A stretch of 64,000 nt of DNA from Oryzias latipes (lineage: Eukaryota; Chordata; Actinopteri; Beloniformes; Adrianichthyidae): the NCBI RefSeq assembly GCF_002234675.1, contig NC_019863.2, positions 495,109 through 559,108 on the forward strand, in the 5' to 3' direction. Of the stretch, positions 20,801 through 32,580 are shown piece after piece. Below the pieces are notes generated by a model that saw only the letters and a program-made list of their open reading frames with translations, made no database searches and had not been told where the DNA came from. Each line of letters begins with the position of its first letter. The stretch's first letter is position 1. Both the position numbers and the translations under genes were made by a program.

Positions 20801-23594
20801 GGAAATGATGATGTCGTATGGAAATTTACCAAGCAACCAGGTACCCAGTCAGAACACGGCGTACATATGCTCAGCAGAGAGCCCCCCAGAAAGCATGGCC
20901 CCCAAACACCAGACCTCATCATCTCTGCTAGAGACCTTTACAGCAAACAATGAGCCACATGGAGCTTTCAGCCTTTTAAATCCTGCAGGAAGTCTACAGG
21001 TTTTGAGTGAAGCACACAAAGAACAGATTAACCTAACACAAGAAGTACATCCAACGGATGACAATTCCATCTTTCAGAAGGAATATTTTCCACCAAGAGA
21101 CTCTGATTGTGCTTTGAAATCCCAACATGTGGACTGTCGCTTCAGCAAAGATGAAAGTCCGTCAAGCAGGAAAGCAGCAGGGCACAGAAGGAAGTTTGGG
21201 TCCAGCAGAAGGGATAAAGAAAAACGACACAACAAAGCTGATGAAGAAAGCCAAGAATCTAAAGAGGAAGAAGTCCAACTAACGGGGCGCCATGAAGCAA
21301 CAGAAATACAGAGGATGAGTCAGGGAGAACCAGAAGATGTCCTTTTTGTTGCAGAAGTCAGAAAGATTAACTCAGCAGGGCCTGCAGATAAAACGCAGGA
21401 GGGGAAAAGGGCTTTTTTGAACAATGCTCTGGTCGACAGCACTGTTGCAACTGCAGATAAAGAGGATTCCTCAAAGTCCAACAAAGACAAACACGTTGGA
21501 TGTGGAAAAGAGCCGGAGAACTCCGCTCAGCTTACAGGATATGACTCGCTGAAAAAAGAGAAGATCCAATCATCACAAGCCTCTGTTTGGAGCAGTCACC
21601 CAGATACGCAGAGTCACAAATATCATGATGACGTCATCAGCTCAGAAAGCGCCCCGGTTCCTGATCAAAAAGAAGCCTTTGTGCACCGCATCACACTGTC
21701 CGCTGACAAAGACTCACACAGGCAGGAAGTCCACCAGGAGGAGGACAGGAGTTTGCTCACAGCAGTGGCAGAGGACACAAAGCAGGACGTCCCAGTGGAG
21801 GACCAGGTGAAGACTCCTCCAATGCTAGAAGATTCTGCTCCTCAGCCTGAAGCAGTTCTCAGTCAGAAGGCAGACTTTACCACCTCAGAATTACCTGAAA
21901 CCTCCACGTCAGGAAGTACTTCAACAGGTCAGCCGCCTGCCACAGATCCTGTGAGCTCAGTGTCTTTTGATGAAATGACCCAAAAAAATGACAACGGACG
22001 AGTGGATGTACAGATACCAGAGGTCACAGTCGCTGATGAAGAAGAGCCAGGCAGTAAAAAGGAAGGAATGCAAGGTAAACATCCTGAGACTAAAGGTGCA
22101 AGTCCTGATTTAAATGCATCCAAGAAGAAAAGAAAAATGGGCTCCACCCGCAGGAGTCTTGGATCACAGGCCAGAAAAGAAAAGTCTGATGAGAGGAAGG
22201 AACCAGAGGATGAAGAAACCAGCACTTTACATATGGATGAAGATAAGCAAACAGAGCTGGTGCCCACATTTAAAGAGAAACAGCCTCAGTTTCACACAGA
22301 ACATGGGGACGGCAGCTCTGAACCAAGAAAAGAGGAACTCTTTGAAGCAGTGGAGCGTAGTCATGGAGATGAATCCATACTGGCTCCTGAAGGGAGGCCA
22401 CTTTCTGAAAACCAGCCGGTAAACAGAAGCCAGGGTCTGCTGGCTCCACAGCCACCTCTGACAGCCTTTCCCAACAACAACGCCGTGTCAGAAGCAGCAT
22501 CTGGAGCGAGAAGGAAAAAGTTTGGATCCAACCGGAAGTCGCACTTGCATCAGAACAAAAAAGAGCCCGAGGTGAGCGTGGGGGTCCCTGTGGAGGACAC
22601 CGCTCAGCCGGCCGAGGAGCAGGAGCAGCAAGGAACAAGTCTGGACTCAGACTCACAGGTACAGGCAGCCTTTTCATGGTCACACAAGCTCCCTGTGTCA
22701 TACTGGACTGAACATGTCTGATGTCACAGAACTTGTTTTTCAGTTCATTGCTGACAGAAAATATTAGTCAAAGATTAGACTAAAGACAGCTGTCAGAGTG
22801 AAAACACACAGAGTCACTTCACATGTTCTCACAGACTCTCTGGTACTCTGGTTATCTACACAGCAAGTCTGCCTCAGGCTGCACTTCCTATTTGCTTGAG
22901 CCAATTTTACACCAAAGTTGTGAGTTTTCTGCAACAATGATGTGACTCAAGCCAATTTGAGGAAGATGTGGTCATCCTTGTATGTTTCACATGCTGGAAA
23001 GGAGAACAGGGCCCCCTATTGAGCTTCCCTAAAACATGACAAGTGCCGGTCTTAAAGGAGATCAGCTTCAGTTTAGTTTAGCAATCAGATTAAGAATTCT
23101 ATGACTTTATGTTCTTCATGATCCATGTTTATTACACAATCAAATGAATGAAGCCCATTGAGACGGCTATAGTTATAAATATTGGGCTATACACATAACA
23201 TTGAATTGAATGAAAAACCCAAAACAGCTTAAAATGTGGTCAGAATGGTTTTTCAGCAGAAGAGTGTTCAGAAAAAACCACGAGTCCTTTCACAAAGACA
23301 ACTGCCGTTGTCTCTGCAGGTCGGTAGACAGCAGCATAAGGAGGTCTTTCCCCACATCAGCTCCACAACTGCTGGGTAAGTCAAAAACTCAAAAGAATGA
23401 AATATAACAATCTGACAACAATCAATGAACAGACAGATGGATATCAAAAAGTACATTTCATGTCCTGGAACTGCCAATCCTGTCTGTCCATTTAAGAGAA
23501 AGTTTTACGTTTGGTAACCTTCAGTCAATCCATTTGATGCATGGACAGTACTCACACAACAGTACTCTATAAAAATGTGCACAACTTATGTGAC

Positions 23595-23632
<38 letters not shown>

Positions 23633-26600
23633 ACATCAGGGGTGGAGATGGCTCGTTTTCTAGGACAAAGGGCCTATCATTAGCAGTGCAACAAAAACAG
23701 CAGCAACATCAGATCCATCCCTCCGTCCAGTTCTGATCCAGATTCCAGCTCAGACCAGGAGAACAGAGACATTCATGGGTCTGTTGGTCTGACAGTGGAT
23801 GATCAGAATGGAGCAGAGCAGGACGCTTGTGGCACCCTGATTGTAGTTTCTGTCACACTTACAAGCTTTTTCAAACAGCATTGTTTGCATCTGCTCCTGA
23901 TTCCCACAATTCGAATTAAAAAAATTCAGAAATTCAGTTTTAGTCTTTATTTTCTTTATATATGTTTTCCATCACCAGAACATGTTAAAAACACAATTTT
24001 CATCGGCGTGGGTCTTTAAAAAAACACCCATCTTAACCAAACCAGGAAGTAACCTGCTGCAGTTCTTCTAACAACCACTGGAGGCTGGTTTCAGAGAACC
24101 CTGATGATTACCTGATAACTGGAAAGTTCTGTTCAAACAGATGAAAATAAAAGAAAAACCCTTAATAACAGACCTTGAAAAACAAAAAATAATGATAATA
24201 ATTATTCTTCTTTAAACAAACGTTGAAAAGGGAGTGGGCAGAAGCCTAGCTTCTTTGAGGCCCCCCCCCCCCCCCCGAGCTTTTCAGACGCTTGCAATAC
24301 ACTTGTCATCTACATCAACATAACACTTTCACCATGTCACTGAAAAGTCCAGCTTTGTGTAAAAAACGTAATTATTCACAGCTGTTTCAATGTTTGTTGC
24401 CTTTTTTGTTTTTAAGACAATTGTGACTGGTTTGAATCTCTTTTTACTGCTGTTTTATTTGTATCTTAGTATTCAATGGGATTTATTATTATCTTTAATT
24501 AGTAAAATGAAACTTTTATTTACTTTCTCATTCCCAACTGGGCATTTTGGGTCAATGAGATAGTTTGACGCTCGTCAGGTCTTCTGTTCACTCTGCAGAC
24601 ATACAGGTCACAAGTACACTGTTGTGTCTAAACCGTTGAGTTAACACTGTTTTGTGTAGTGTTGTGTGAACACTGTTGTGTGTACCGTTGTGTGAACACT
24701 GTTGTGTGTACCGTCGTGTGAACACTGTTGTGTGAACACTGTTGTGTGTACCGTTGTGTGAACGCTGTTGTGTGAACACTGTTGTGTGTACCATTGTGTG
24801 AACGCTGTTGTGTGAACACTGTTGTGTGTACCATTGTGTGAACGCTGTTGTGTGAACACTGTTGTGTGAACACGGTTGAGTGAACATTGTTGTGTTTACC
24901 GTCGTGTGAACGCTGTTGTGTGAACACTGTTGTGTGTACTGTTGAGTGAACACTGTTGTGTGTACCATTGTGTGAACACTGTTGTGTGTACCGTTGTGTG
25001 AACACTGTTGTGTGAACACTGTTGTGTGTACCGTTGTGTGAACACTGTTGTGTGTACCATTGTGTGAACACTGTTGTGTGTACCGTTGTGTGAACACTGT
25101 TGTGTGTACCGTTGTGTGAACACTGTTGTGTGTACCGTTGTGTGAACACTGTTGTGTGTACCATTGTGTGAACACTGTTGTGTGTACCGTTGTGTGAACA
25201 CTGTTGTGTGTACCGTTGTGTGAACTGTTGTGTGTACCATTGTGTGAACACTGTTGTGTGTACCGTTGTGTGAACACTGTTGTGTGTACCGTTGTGTGAA
25301 CACTGTTGTGTGTACCGTTGTGTGAACACTGTTGTGTGTACCGTTGTGTGAACACTGTTGTGTGTACCGTCGTGTGAACACTGTTGTGTGAACACTGTTG
25401 TGTGTACCGTTGTGTGAACACTGTTGTGTGTACCATTGTGTGAACACTGTTGTGTGTACCGTTGTGTGAACACTGTTGTGTGTACCGTTGTGTGAACTGT
25501 TGTGTGTACCATTGTGTGAACACTGTTGTGTGTACCGTTGTGTGAACACTGTTGTGTGTACTGTTGTGTGAACACTGTTGTGTGTACCGTTGTGTGAACA
25601 CTGTTGTGTGAACACTGTTGTGTGTACCGTCGTGTGAACACTGTTGTGTGAACACTGTTGTGTGAACACTGTTGTGTGTACCGTTGTGTGAACACTGTTG
25701 TGTGTACCATTGTGTGAACACTGTTGTGTGTACCGTTGTGTGAACACTGTTGTGTGTACCGTTGTGTGAACACTGTTGTGTGTACCGTTGTGTGAACACT
25801 GTTGTGTGTATCGTCGTGTGAACACTGTTGTGTGTACCGTCGTGTGAACACTGTTGTGTGAACACTGTTGTGTGTACCGTTGTGTGAACTGTTGTGTGTA
25901 CCATTGTGTGAACACTGTTGTGTGTACCGTTGTGTGAACACTGTTGTGTGTACCGTTGTGTGAACTGTTGTGTGTACCATTGTGTGAACACTGTTGTGTG
26001 TACCGTTGTGTGAACACTGTTGTGTGTACTGTTGTGTGAACACTGTTGTGTGTACCGTTGTGTGAACACTGTTGTGTGTACCGTCGTGTGAACACTGTTG
26101 TGTGAACACTGTTGTGTGTACCGTTGTGTGAACACTGTTGTGTGTACCATTGTGTGAACACTGTTGTGTGTACTGTTGTGTGAACACTGTTGTGTGTACC
26201 GTTGTGTGAACAATGTTGTGTGAACACTGTTGTGTGTACCGTCGTGTGAACACTGTTGTGTGAACACTGTTGTGTGTACCGTTGTGTGAACACTGTTGTG
26301 TTTACCATTGTGTGAACACTGTTGTGTGTACCGTTGTGTGAACACTGTTGTGTGTACCGTTGTGTGAACACTGTTGTGTGTACCGTTGTGTGAACACTGT
26401 TGTGTGTACCGTCGTGTGAACACTGTTGTGTGTACCGTCGTGTGAACACTGTTGTGTGAACACTGTTGTGTGTACCGTTGTGTGAACTGTTGTGTGTACC
26501 ATTGTGTGAACACTGTTGTGTGTACCGTTGTGTGAACACTGTTGTGTGTACCGTTGTGTGAACTGTTGTGTGTACCATTGTGTGAACACTGTTGTGTGTA

Positions 26601-29600
26601 CCGTTGTGTGAACACTGTTGTGTGTACTGTTGTGTGAACACTGTTGTGTGTACCGTTGTGTGAACACTGTTGTGTGTACCGTCGTGTGAACACTGTTGTG
26701 TGAACACTGTTGTGTGTACCGTTGTGTGAACACTGTTGTGTGTACCATTGTGTGAACACTGTTGTGTGTACCGTTGTGTGAACACTGTTGTGTGTACCGT
26801 TGTGTGAACAATGTTGTGTGTACCGTTGTGTGAACACTGTTGTGTGTACTGTTGTGTGAACACTGTTGTGTGTACCGTTGTGGGAACACTGTTGTGTGAA
26901 CACTGTTGTGTGAACACTGTTGTGTGTACCGTTGTGTGAACACTGTTGTGTGTACCATTGTGTGAACACTGTTGTGTGTACCGTTGTGTGAACACTGTTG
27001 TGTGTACCGTCGTGTGAACACTGTTGTGTGAACACTGTTGTGTGTACCGTTGTGTGAACACTGTTGTGTGTACCATTGTGTGAACACTGTTGTGTGTACC
27101 GTTGTGTGAACACTGTTGTGTGTACCGTTGTGTGAACACTGTTGTGTGTACCGTTGTGTGAACACTGTTGTGTGTACCGTCGTGTGAACACTGTTGTGTG
27201 TACCGTCGTGTGAACACTGTTGTGTGAACACTGTTGTGTGTACCGTTGTGTGAACTGTTGTGTGTACCATTGTGTGAACACTGTTGTGTGTACCGTTGTG
27301 TGAACACTGTTGTGTGTACCGTTGTGTGAACTGTTGTGTGTACCATTGTGTGAACACTGTTGTGTGTACCGTTGTGTGAACACTGTTGTGTGTACTGTTG
27401 TGTGAACACTGTTGTGTGTACCGTTGTGTGAACACTGTTGTGTGTACCGTCGTGTGAACACTGTTGTGTGAACACTGTTGTGTGTACCGTTGTGTGAACA
27501 CTGTTGTGTGTACCGTTGTGTGAACACTGTTGTGTGTACCGTTGTGTGAACACTGTTGTGTGTACCGTTGTGTGAACACTGTTGTGTGTACCGTCGTGTG
27601 AACACTGTTGTGTGAACACTGTTGTGTGTACCGTTGTGTGAACACTGTTGTGTGTACCGTTGTGTGAACTGTTGTGTGTACCGTCGTGTGAACCCAACAT
27701 TTGGTTTCCACAGTTCAAACACACTGGCCCAGTCTCAGCAAACTCCAGTCCGCCAGGACCAGGACCACCGAAAGCAGCGTGTCGTTGGTAAACAGAGCAA
27801 TGACATGAACACATATGTTAGGGTCATAGACCAAGAACTCCAGTCACATGTCACCATGACTTCAGGGGATCCCAGAGCGTCCGGCCTCACGGCAGACAGC
27901 TACAACGTGGTCCTGATCGGAGACAGCAGTGTGGGGAAGACCTCCTTCATGAAGAGGGCTCAGAATGGAAAGTTTTTCTCTGAAGTCCAAGCCTCTATTG
28001 GTGAGTTCAGAACGCTCCGGTTATTCCAGCAGATGTTTGTCAGAGACCATTAATGGGATTTCTTTCAGGTCTGGACTCCTGCGAGTGGACAGTGGTGGTT
28101 GATGGGAAACGTGTGGTGATGTGTTTATGGGATACAGCCGGGCAAGAAAGGTACATTTTGCACAAACTCTCTTTTAATCATAAAGAAATGGTGTAAAAGA
28201 CTTTTTCATATAAAAAAGCACTTTACATGTAAAAACAAACAGACAACAAAATATGAAAAAGAGAAACAATTCCAACCCACCAACCCGTTCACCTCCACTC
28301 ACACAAACACCCACAACCACACACACAGGTGAGGTCACTGAGGCTTTATTTCTCCCTGAAGGCAGATCGATTCTGTTGGTGTTGAGTCACAAACAGGCAA
28401 ACCGAACACACTGAAAACTGTTTGTTTAGTATGGTTTCAATTACAGATAAAGTCAAGAATCCAATTTCCAGATCAATAAACAAAAATGAGGACATACGTG
28501 TCAGAATTACCTCACTACTCCCTAAAGCCTAAAAGACGTGGGACTGTCCAGTTCCCTGGATTTTAATATCATTTGACAAATGCTTATTACTGCAAATCTG
28601 GCAACACCCAGTTACCGAAATAAATTCTAATCAAAATGAACATTTTATGAAGACTTTTTAAATCCACTGTGTTCTGAGGATGAAGATTTTAATGATTTAG
28701 AAAAAAGTCCATTTTATTAGTTTTGTTTTCCAATGAAAAATGGATCTAAGGTTTGCATTCTAGTCTATATTCACCAATCTATTGAGTGTTGATTCACACC
28801 AGGTTTTGCAGAGACCTCCCTCTGTGTGATGCACAAAGCAGTGATGGAGTTCAGACCCAACCTCAATCTTTGTTTCAGATCAGGAAGCATGTTCAGTTCA
28901 GAAACAAATCCAACTGGCTAAACTTTCAAAGATGCAACACATTTCCAGTTTTACAGATCTGTTTTCCATCCCACTGCTCTGGATTTTCTCTGACCAGCAA
29001 TGCAACATTGCATGTATGCTGATTGCATCAACGTCTTCTGCATGAACACAAATGGACACGCTGTCCTTCAAACTCAGGCTCCTCCCATTAAGATCCTTGC
29101 ATCCTGCTTGAGATTTTCAAAACTACAGCCAAGTATGAGCTCCCACAGACAGCAAACCTGTCGCCCCGTCTATGTTTGTAACATTGATTCAAATCAAAAT
29201 GGTTTACTGTAGCAAACACCATGGCCATGTGCCAAAAAGACAGGCTTTTAGGCCTCACTGCAGCTCTCTCATGGCTTACAGCTGAGCTCCCAAAGACTGA
29301 AGTAAAACCAGTGTGGTGACGGTACATCTGGGTATTTGTTGAAGTGTGTTAGTAGTAGTACGAGTGCATTGTGTTCCTCTGGCAGGCACACACTGTGCTG
29401 TAAGCGTTACATAAGCGTGTTCCCGTCAGCGGCTCAAACATCCCTCTGGTCTCCGGGGAACACCAGTCCACATTCCACACTCGTCATTTGTCACAGCAGA
29501 AACCCCAAACTGTGTCTCTGGCGACTGTCGTTCAAGGTTTCGCTCCATGACGAGGCAGATTTTCCACAAGGCCCACGCCTTTCTCCTGATGTATGACATC

Positions 29601-31276
29601 ACTTCCTGTCAGAGCTTCTCCGCTGTCAGCTACTGGGCTAACTGCATCCAGGTAGGACGGCTCACAAACACAAAGCAGGATGCGTCTGTGGTTAAACCCA
29701 GTCTTTTAATAGCTGGAAGTGTAAAGTGATCCTGAATAAACAGGTTTTAGAACAGCGAGTGCCTCTTCTTTAGGAAAACACTTCAGCCACATCCAACCTA
29801 TAGACTACTTCCACATGTTTTTCTAAAGGTTATTTTATTTCAAAAGTGACAAAATAAAAGACATCATAAACATAAGTATGAAGGATGTTCCAAAAGGGCT
29901 TTGAATAAAGATGAACTTCTTATGGAGTCCAAGACCCTTTTATCAATTCAATCCAAACTTTATTTATACAGACAGTATTTTTACTGAATTACAGGAAGTA
30001 AACACTGAAAACTATCAGTTAGAATGAATCTTGTTGGCTCCTTTATAATTGTCTATGATTTCACCCTTTGTAATAATTACTCTGAATTTTTCTATAGATT
30101 AACTATTTAAGTCTTCCCTCCACTAATTCCATATCTGAAGCCCTCTGGTGGACGTTTAGCATTAACATATGCAATCCTCTCACACTCCATTGATTACCAA
30201 GTGACAGCAATGTGTGCAATACTGAGAGATTTGAGCCTTTTGCATATTTTATACCATGATTTTTAATGATAGAATCACTTGTTAGCATTTATGCATGAAG
30301 TAAACCGTCCTCCAGCCGTCTTCTTAACAACCTGACTTGCTTTGGCTGCAGGCTGAGTGTTTATTTCAGTGATGTCTTTTGCATTTTCAACACGCTGCAG
30401 TTTTAGCATCTTCATGATCTGAAGGCCGTTTGATTCTGCTGAGCTCTGCCGGGTCGGGGCGGGTCCATCCTGGTGTTGAAGGCCAGCACTTCTCTCCTGT
30501 CCTGCATGCGTGTTTTTCACAGCCCGCCTCAGTTTCATCTTCAAGCCTATTTTCAGAATGCATCGCCATAACAACGGAAGAGGATGGTTCAGTCGACAGA
30601 TCTGTGAAGCTGTGGCTCTGCTGTGACCCAGAGCTGTACAGCACAGGATGTGGTGGAACCAACGTTCCATTTTAGAGAGCGTTAAGTCTTCAAAACCTTC
30701 TGAACTGAAGTCTCTCCTCTCTTAAAGATCTTCACATTTTTTAGATGAGATCTTGTCTGGTGTGTTGCTCATTCAAGGCAGAGGAACGTTGACTGATGCG
30801 TTAGACAGGTCAAAGACCAAATGACCGAACCATTGCACACTTTGCAGGAAGCTGCATCCGAAAACGTCACCGTCGTCCTCGTTGGGAACAAGAGCGATCA
30901 CACACAGAGGCAGGTGAAAAGCCAACAGGGAGAAATTCTAGCAAAGGTGAAACGGCTTGACAAAATCCTCATTGTCTGTAAATGTAATGTCTGCCTTTCC
31001 ATCTCAAGAATGTCCTTTTCTCCTGCAGGAATATAACTTTGAGTTTGTGGAGTGCAGTGCTGCCACAGGTGAAAATGTGCTGGAGGCGCTGGAGACCGTT
31101 GGCAGGTAAAGCACACCTGAGATTGATGAGGGAAGCGTCTCCAGAGCCAGACGGCCGCACTAACGAAGCTCCTCTCTGTCGTTGCCAGGCTGCTGAGTCA
31201 CAGAGCCGACTTGAGAGAGGAAACCACAAAGTTACCCAGAGATCCGGTGAAGAAAAAGCGTTCAGGATGTTGCTGA
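17889..31276 (+). CDS. rab44: Rab44-like large Rab GTPase with long disordered N-terminal region
   Basis: Coding exons: 17,889-22,658, 23,320-23,375, 27,714-28,000, 28,069-28,150, 29,537-29,651, 30,848-30,946, 31,029-31,105 and 31,189-31,276. All are GT-AG with matching phases, giving 5,574 nt and 1,857 aa. About 1,590 residues of the first exon are acidic, Ser/Glu/Gln-rich and apparently disordered, with no EF-hand that I can see. They carry five basic motifs of the form (K/R)(K/R)xGSxR(R/K) near residues 6, 62, 1,099, 1,411 and 1,540. The C-terminal 190 or so residues are a complete Rab fold: GDSSVGKTS (P-loop), WDTAGQER (switch II), NKSD (G4), ECSA (G5), and KKKRSGCC at the end for double geranylgeranylation. 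Switch I reads QASIGLDS, with Ser where most Rabs have Thr. Position next to srsf3 matches human RAB44. The start is the ATG at 17,889; reading past the donor at 22,659 would give a 1,610-aa truncated form. A membrane-trafficking role is inferred from the family. Confidence 0.85.
23591..23630. repeat. (GAT)n microsatellite
   Basis: About twelve tandem ATG/GAT triplets in intron 3 of the rab44-like gene. Confidence 0.9.
23670..24020 (+). mobile_element. Dispersed non-autonomous repeat, copy 1
   Basis: It shares GATGATCAGAATGGAGCAGA-type sequence, an upstream acidic-peptide segment (CAGATTCCAGCTCAGACCAG) and a right end (TTTTCATCGGCGTGGGTCTTTAA) with similar sequence at 35.5 and 57.8 kb. The left end is lost or diverged. 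A non-autonomous DNA transposon with TTAAAG ends seems likely, though I cannot name the family. Confidence 0.6.
24615..27690. repeat. 3-kb intronic minisatellite with 26-bp dimer unit
   Basis: Alternating units GTTGTGTGAACACT (14 bp) and GTTGTGTGTACC (12 bp) make a 26-bp dimer repeated for about 3 kb. Variants include ACCATTG, ACCGTCG, a shortened GTGTGAACTGTT and doubled 14-mers. The variants occur in the same order in blocks about 600 and 770 bp apart, so longer segments were duplicated. The reverse complement lacks stop triplets and 26 is not a multiple of 3, so three long minus-strand frames (up to 1,044 residues) arise by construction. It fills most of intron 3 (23,376-27,713) of the rab44-like gene and ends about 25 bp before the acceptor. 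Confidence 0.96.
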
Positions 31277-31720
31277 AGAAGCAGGTTTCTGCAAAGTCAG
31301 ACGTCCCACCAGAGGCTCACTTTAAACAGAAATGACTCGTTTTGTCCTTATGGCTTGTCAACTGTTGTAAAACCAAATTGATAAGTAGAATTATGTTTCT
31401 GCTTCCTTTGATAGCATCAGGAATTCTAGATTTGCCAGAATGTTTTCTATTAGATCCTTGAGTGTAAAAAGGAGAAACAAAGAATGTTTTTACTAGTTTT
31501 GCACTTTTTGTCTTTGTGTCGTTTCAGGACTAAATACTTTGTTTGATTTCAGATTTTCAATCTAATAGCTGTAGAAAAGTTTATTTAATTTTTTGTTTGA
31601 TTTAAAGACTGGTAGCTTTTAGAATTATTGTTACTTTGTGTTCCTAATAATAGTATAAAATGTGATTTTAGCGATTTAATCAGGAAAGCACAGAATGAAC
31701 CTCTTTCAGGAACCTGTCTA

Positions 31721-31726
31721 AATAAA
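31721..31726 (+). terminator. Rab44-like gene polyadenylation signal
   Basis: AATAAA lies 445 nt after the stop codon, the first canonical hexamer I find downstream. Confidence 0.5.
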
Positions 31727-31729
31727 GCT

Positions 31730-32550
31730 ACTCTTTCAGCCTTTTTGCTGCATTTCCAGCTCTATGCTCAGTCTAGTAGGTTTAGTTTCATGAACAGTTT
31801 TGGGTTTTTCTCCAGCTGTTTCTGGAGACGTCGACGGGTCTATAGCAGAATTCATTTACCAGTTGACGTTCGTTTAGCTTTTTCCGTGGAACAAGTCCTC
31901 CTCTGATAATATGAAAAGCATGACAACAATGGCGCCGAGGGAACAGCCTCTAACCATCAGGAGGTTCTGTGGGGGAGAAATAGGAGGTGGCACCGCGGGG
32001 GGGTCTGAGAGGTCATTCCAATGATATCCTGCTTTTAATGCACTTTATTATGAAGAGGGTTAATGGCAAATCTAACAAACCCTCTTGCTGTTACAGAGTA
32101 TTTAGAATTACGTTCAAATGATTTTCTGCTTATAAATGCCCTTTTATTGCATAAAAACACATTAAGGCCAATAACAGGAGCATTTCTGAATAAAACATGC
32201 CTGTGGATCTAGTCTGCCTACAGAGGAGCTGGCCGGCTGCCATGTCAGGCCGTCAAGCGCGGCAGGAGTCACCCGTGAACATGGAACAAGCTGGGAGGGG
32301 GGCTAAACATAACCGGGGACTCTGACAATCCTAAACATTGTCAGAGACTCAAAATAATGTTGACCTTTAGCGAGCAGAGGAGCGTTGGTGCTGAAACTCA
32401 GCTGCAGAGTCATGGGAACAAGAAGCTCTGTGTGCTTCCAGTGCGTTTATGTTTCTGATCATCTCAATTCCAACCCCAACGGTCATTTAGAAGACAGAAA
32501 CATACAAAAGTCACATATGTTCTATGTATTTCTTTAGTCACTCTCCAAAA
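31730..32550. other. Convergent intergenic spacer
   Basis: No gene is seen between the 3' ends of the rab44-like gene (+) and trub2 (-). On the minus strand, AATAAA hexamers read at 32,559-32,564 (17 nt past the trub2 stop) and 32,143-32,148; either could serve trub2. Confidence 0.5.
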
Positions 32551-32580
32551 TATTTCCTTTTATTATCTGTAGTGTCCTCT

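Noticed and set aside
18030-22701. Minus-strand and alternative-frame ORFs of 70-143 residues
   Set aside because: Shadows of the rab44-like 4.8-kb coding exon.
24615-27690. Possible CRISPR-like array
   Set aside because: Units are contiguous with no unique spacers, in a vertebrate intron; it is a minisatellite.
24588-27814. Very long minus-strand ORFs (1,044, 972, 541 and 469 residues) with His/Thr/Gln/Val repeats
   Set aside because: They are translations of the 26-bp minisatellite, whose antisense strand has no stop triplet in any frame. No start context, promoter or homology.
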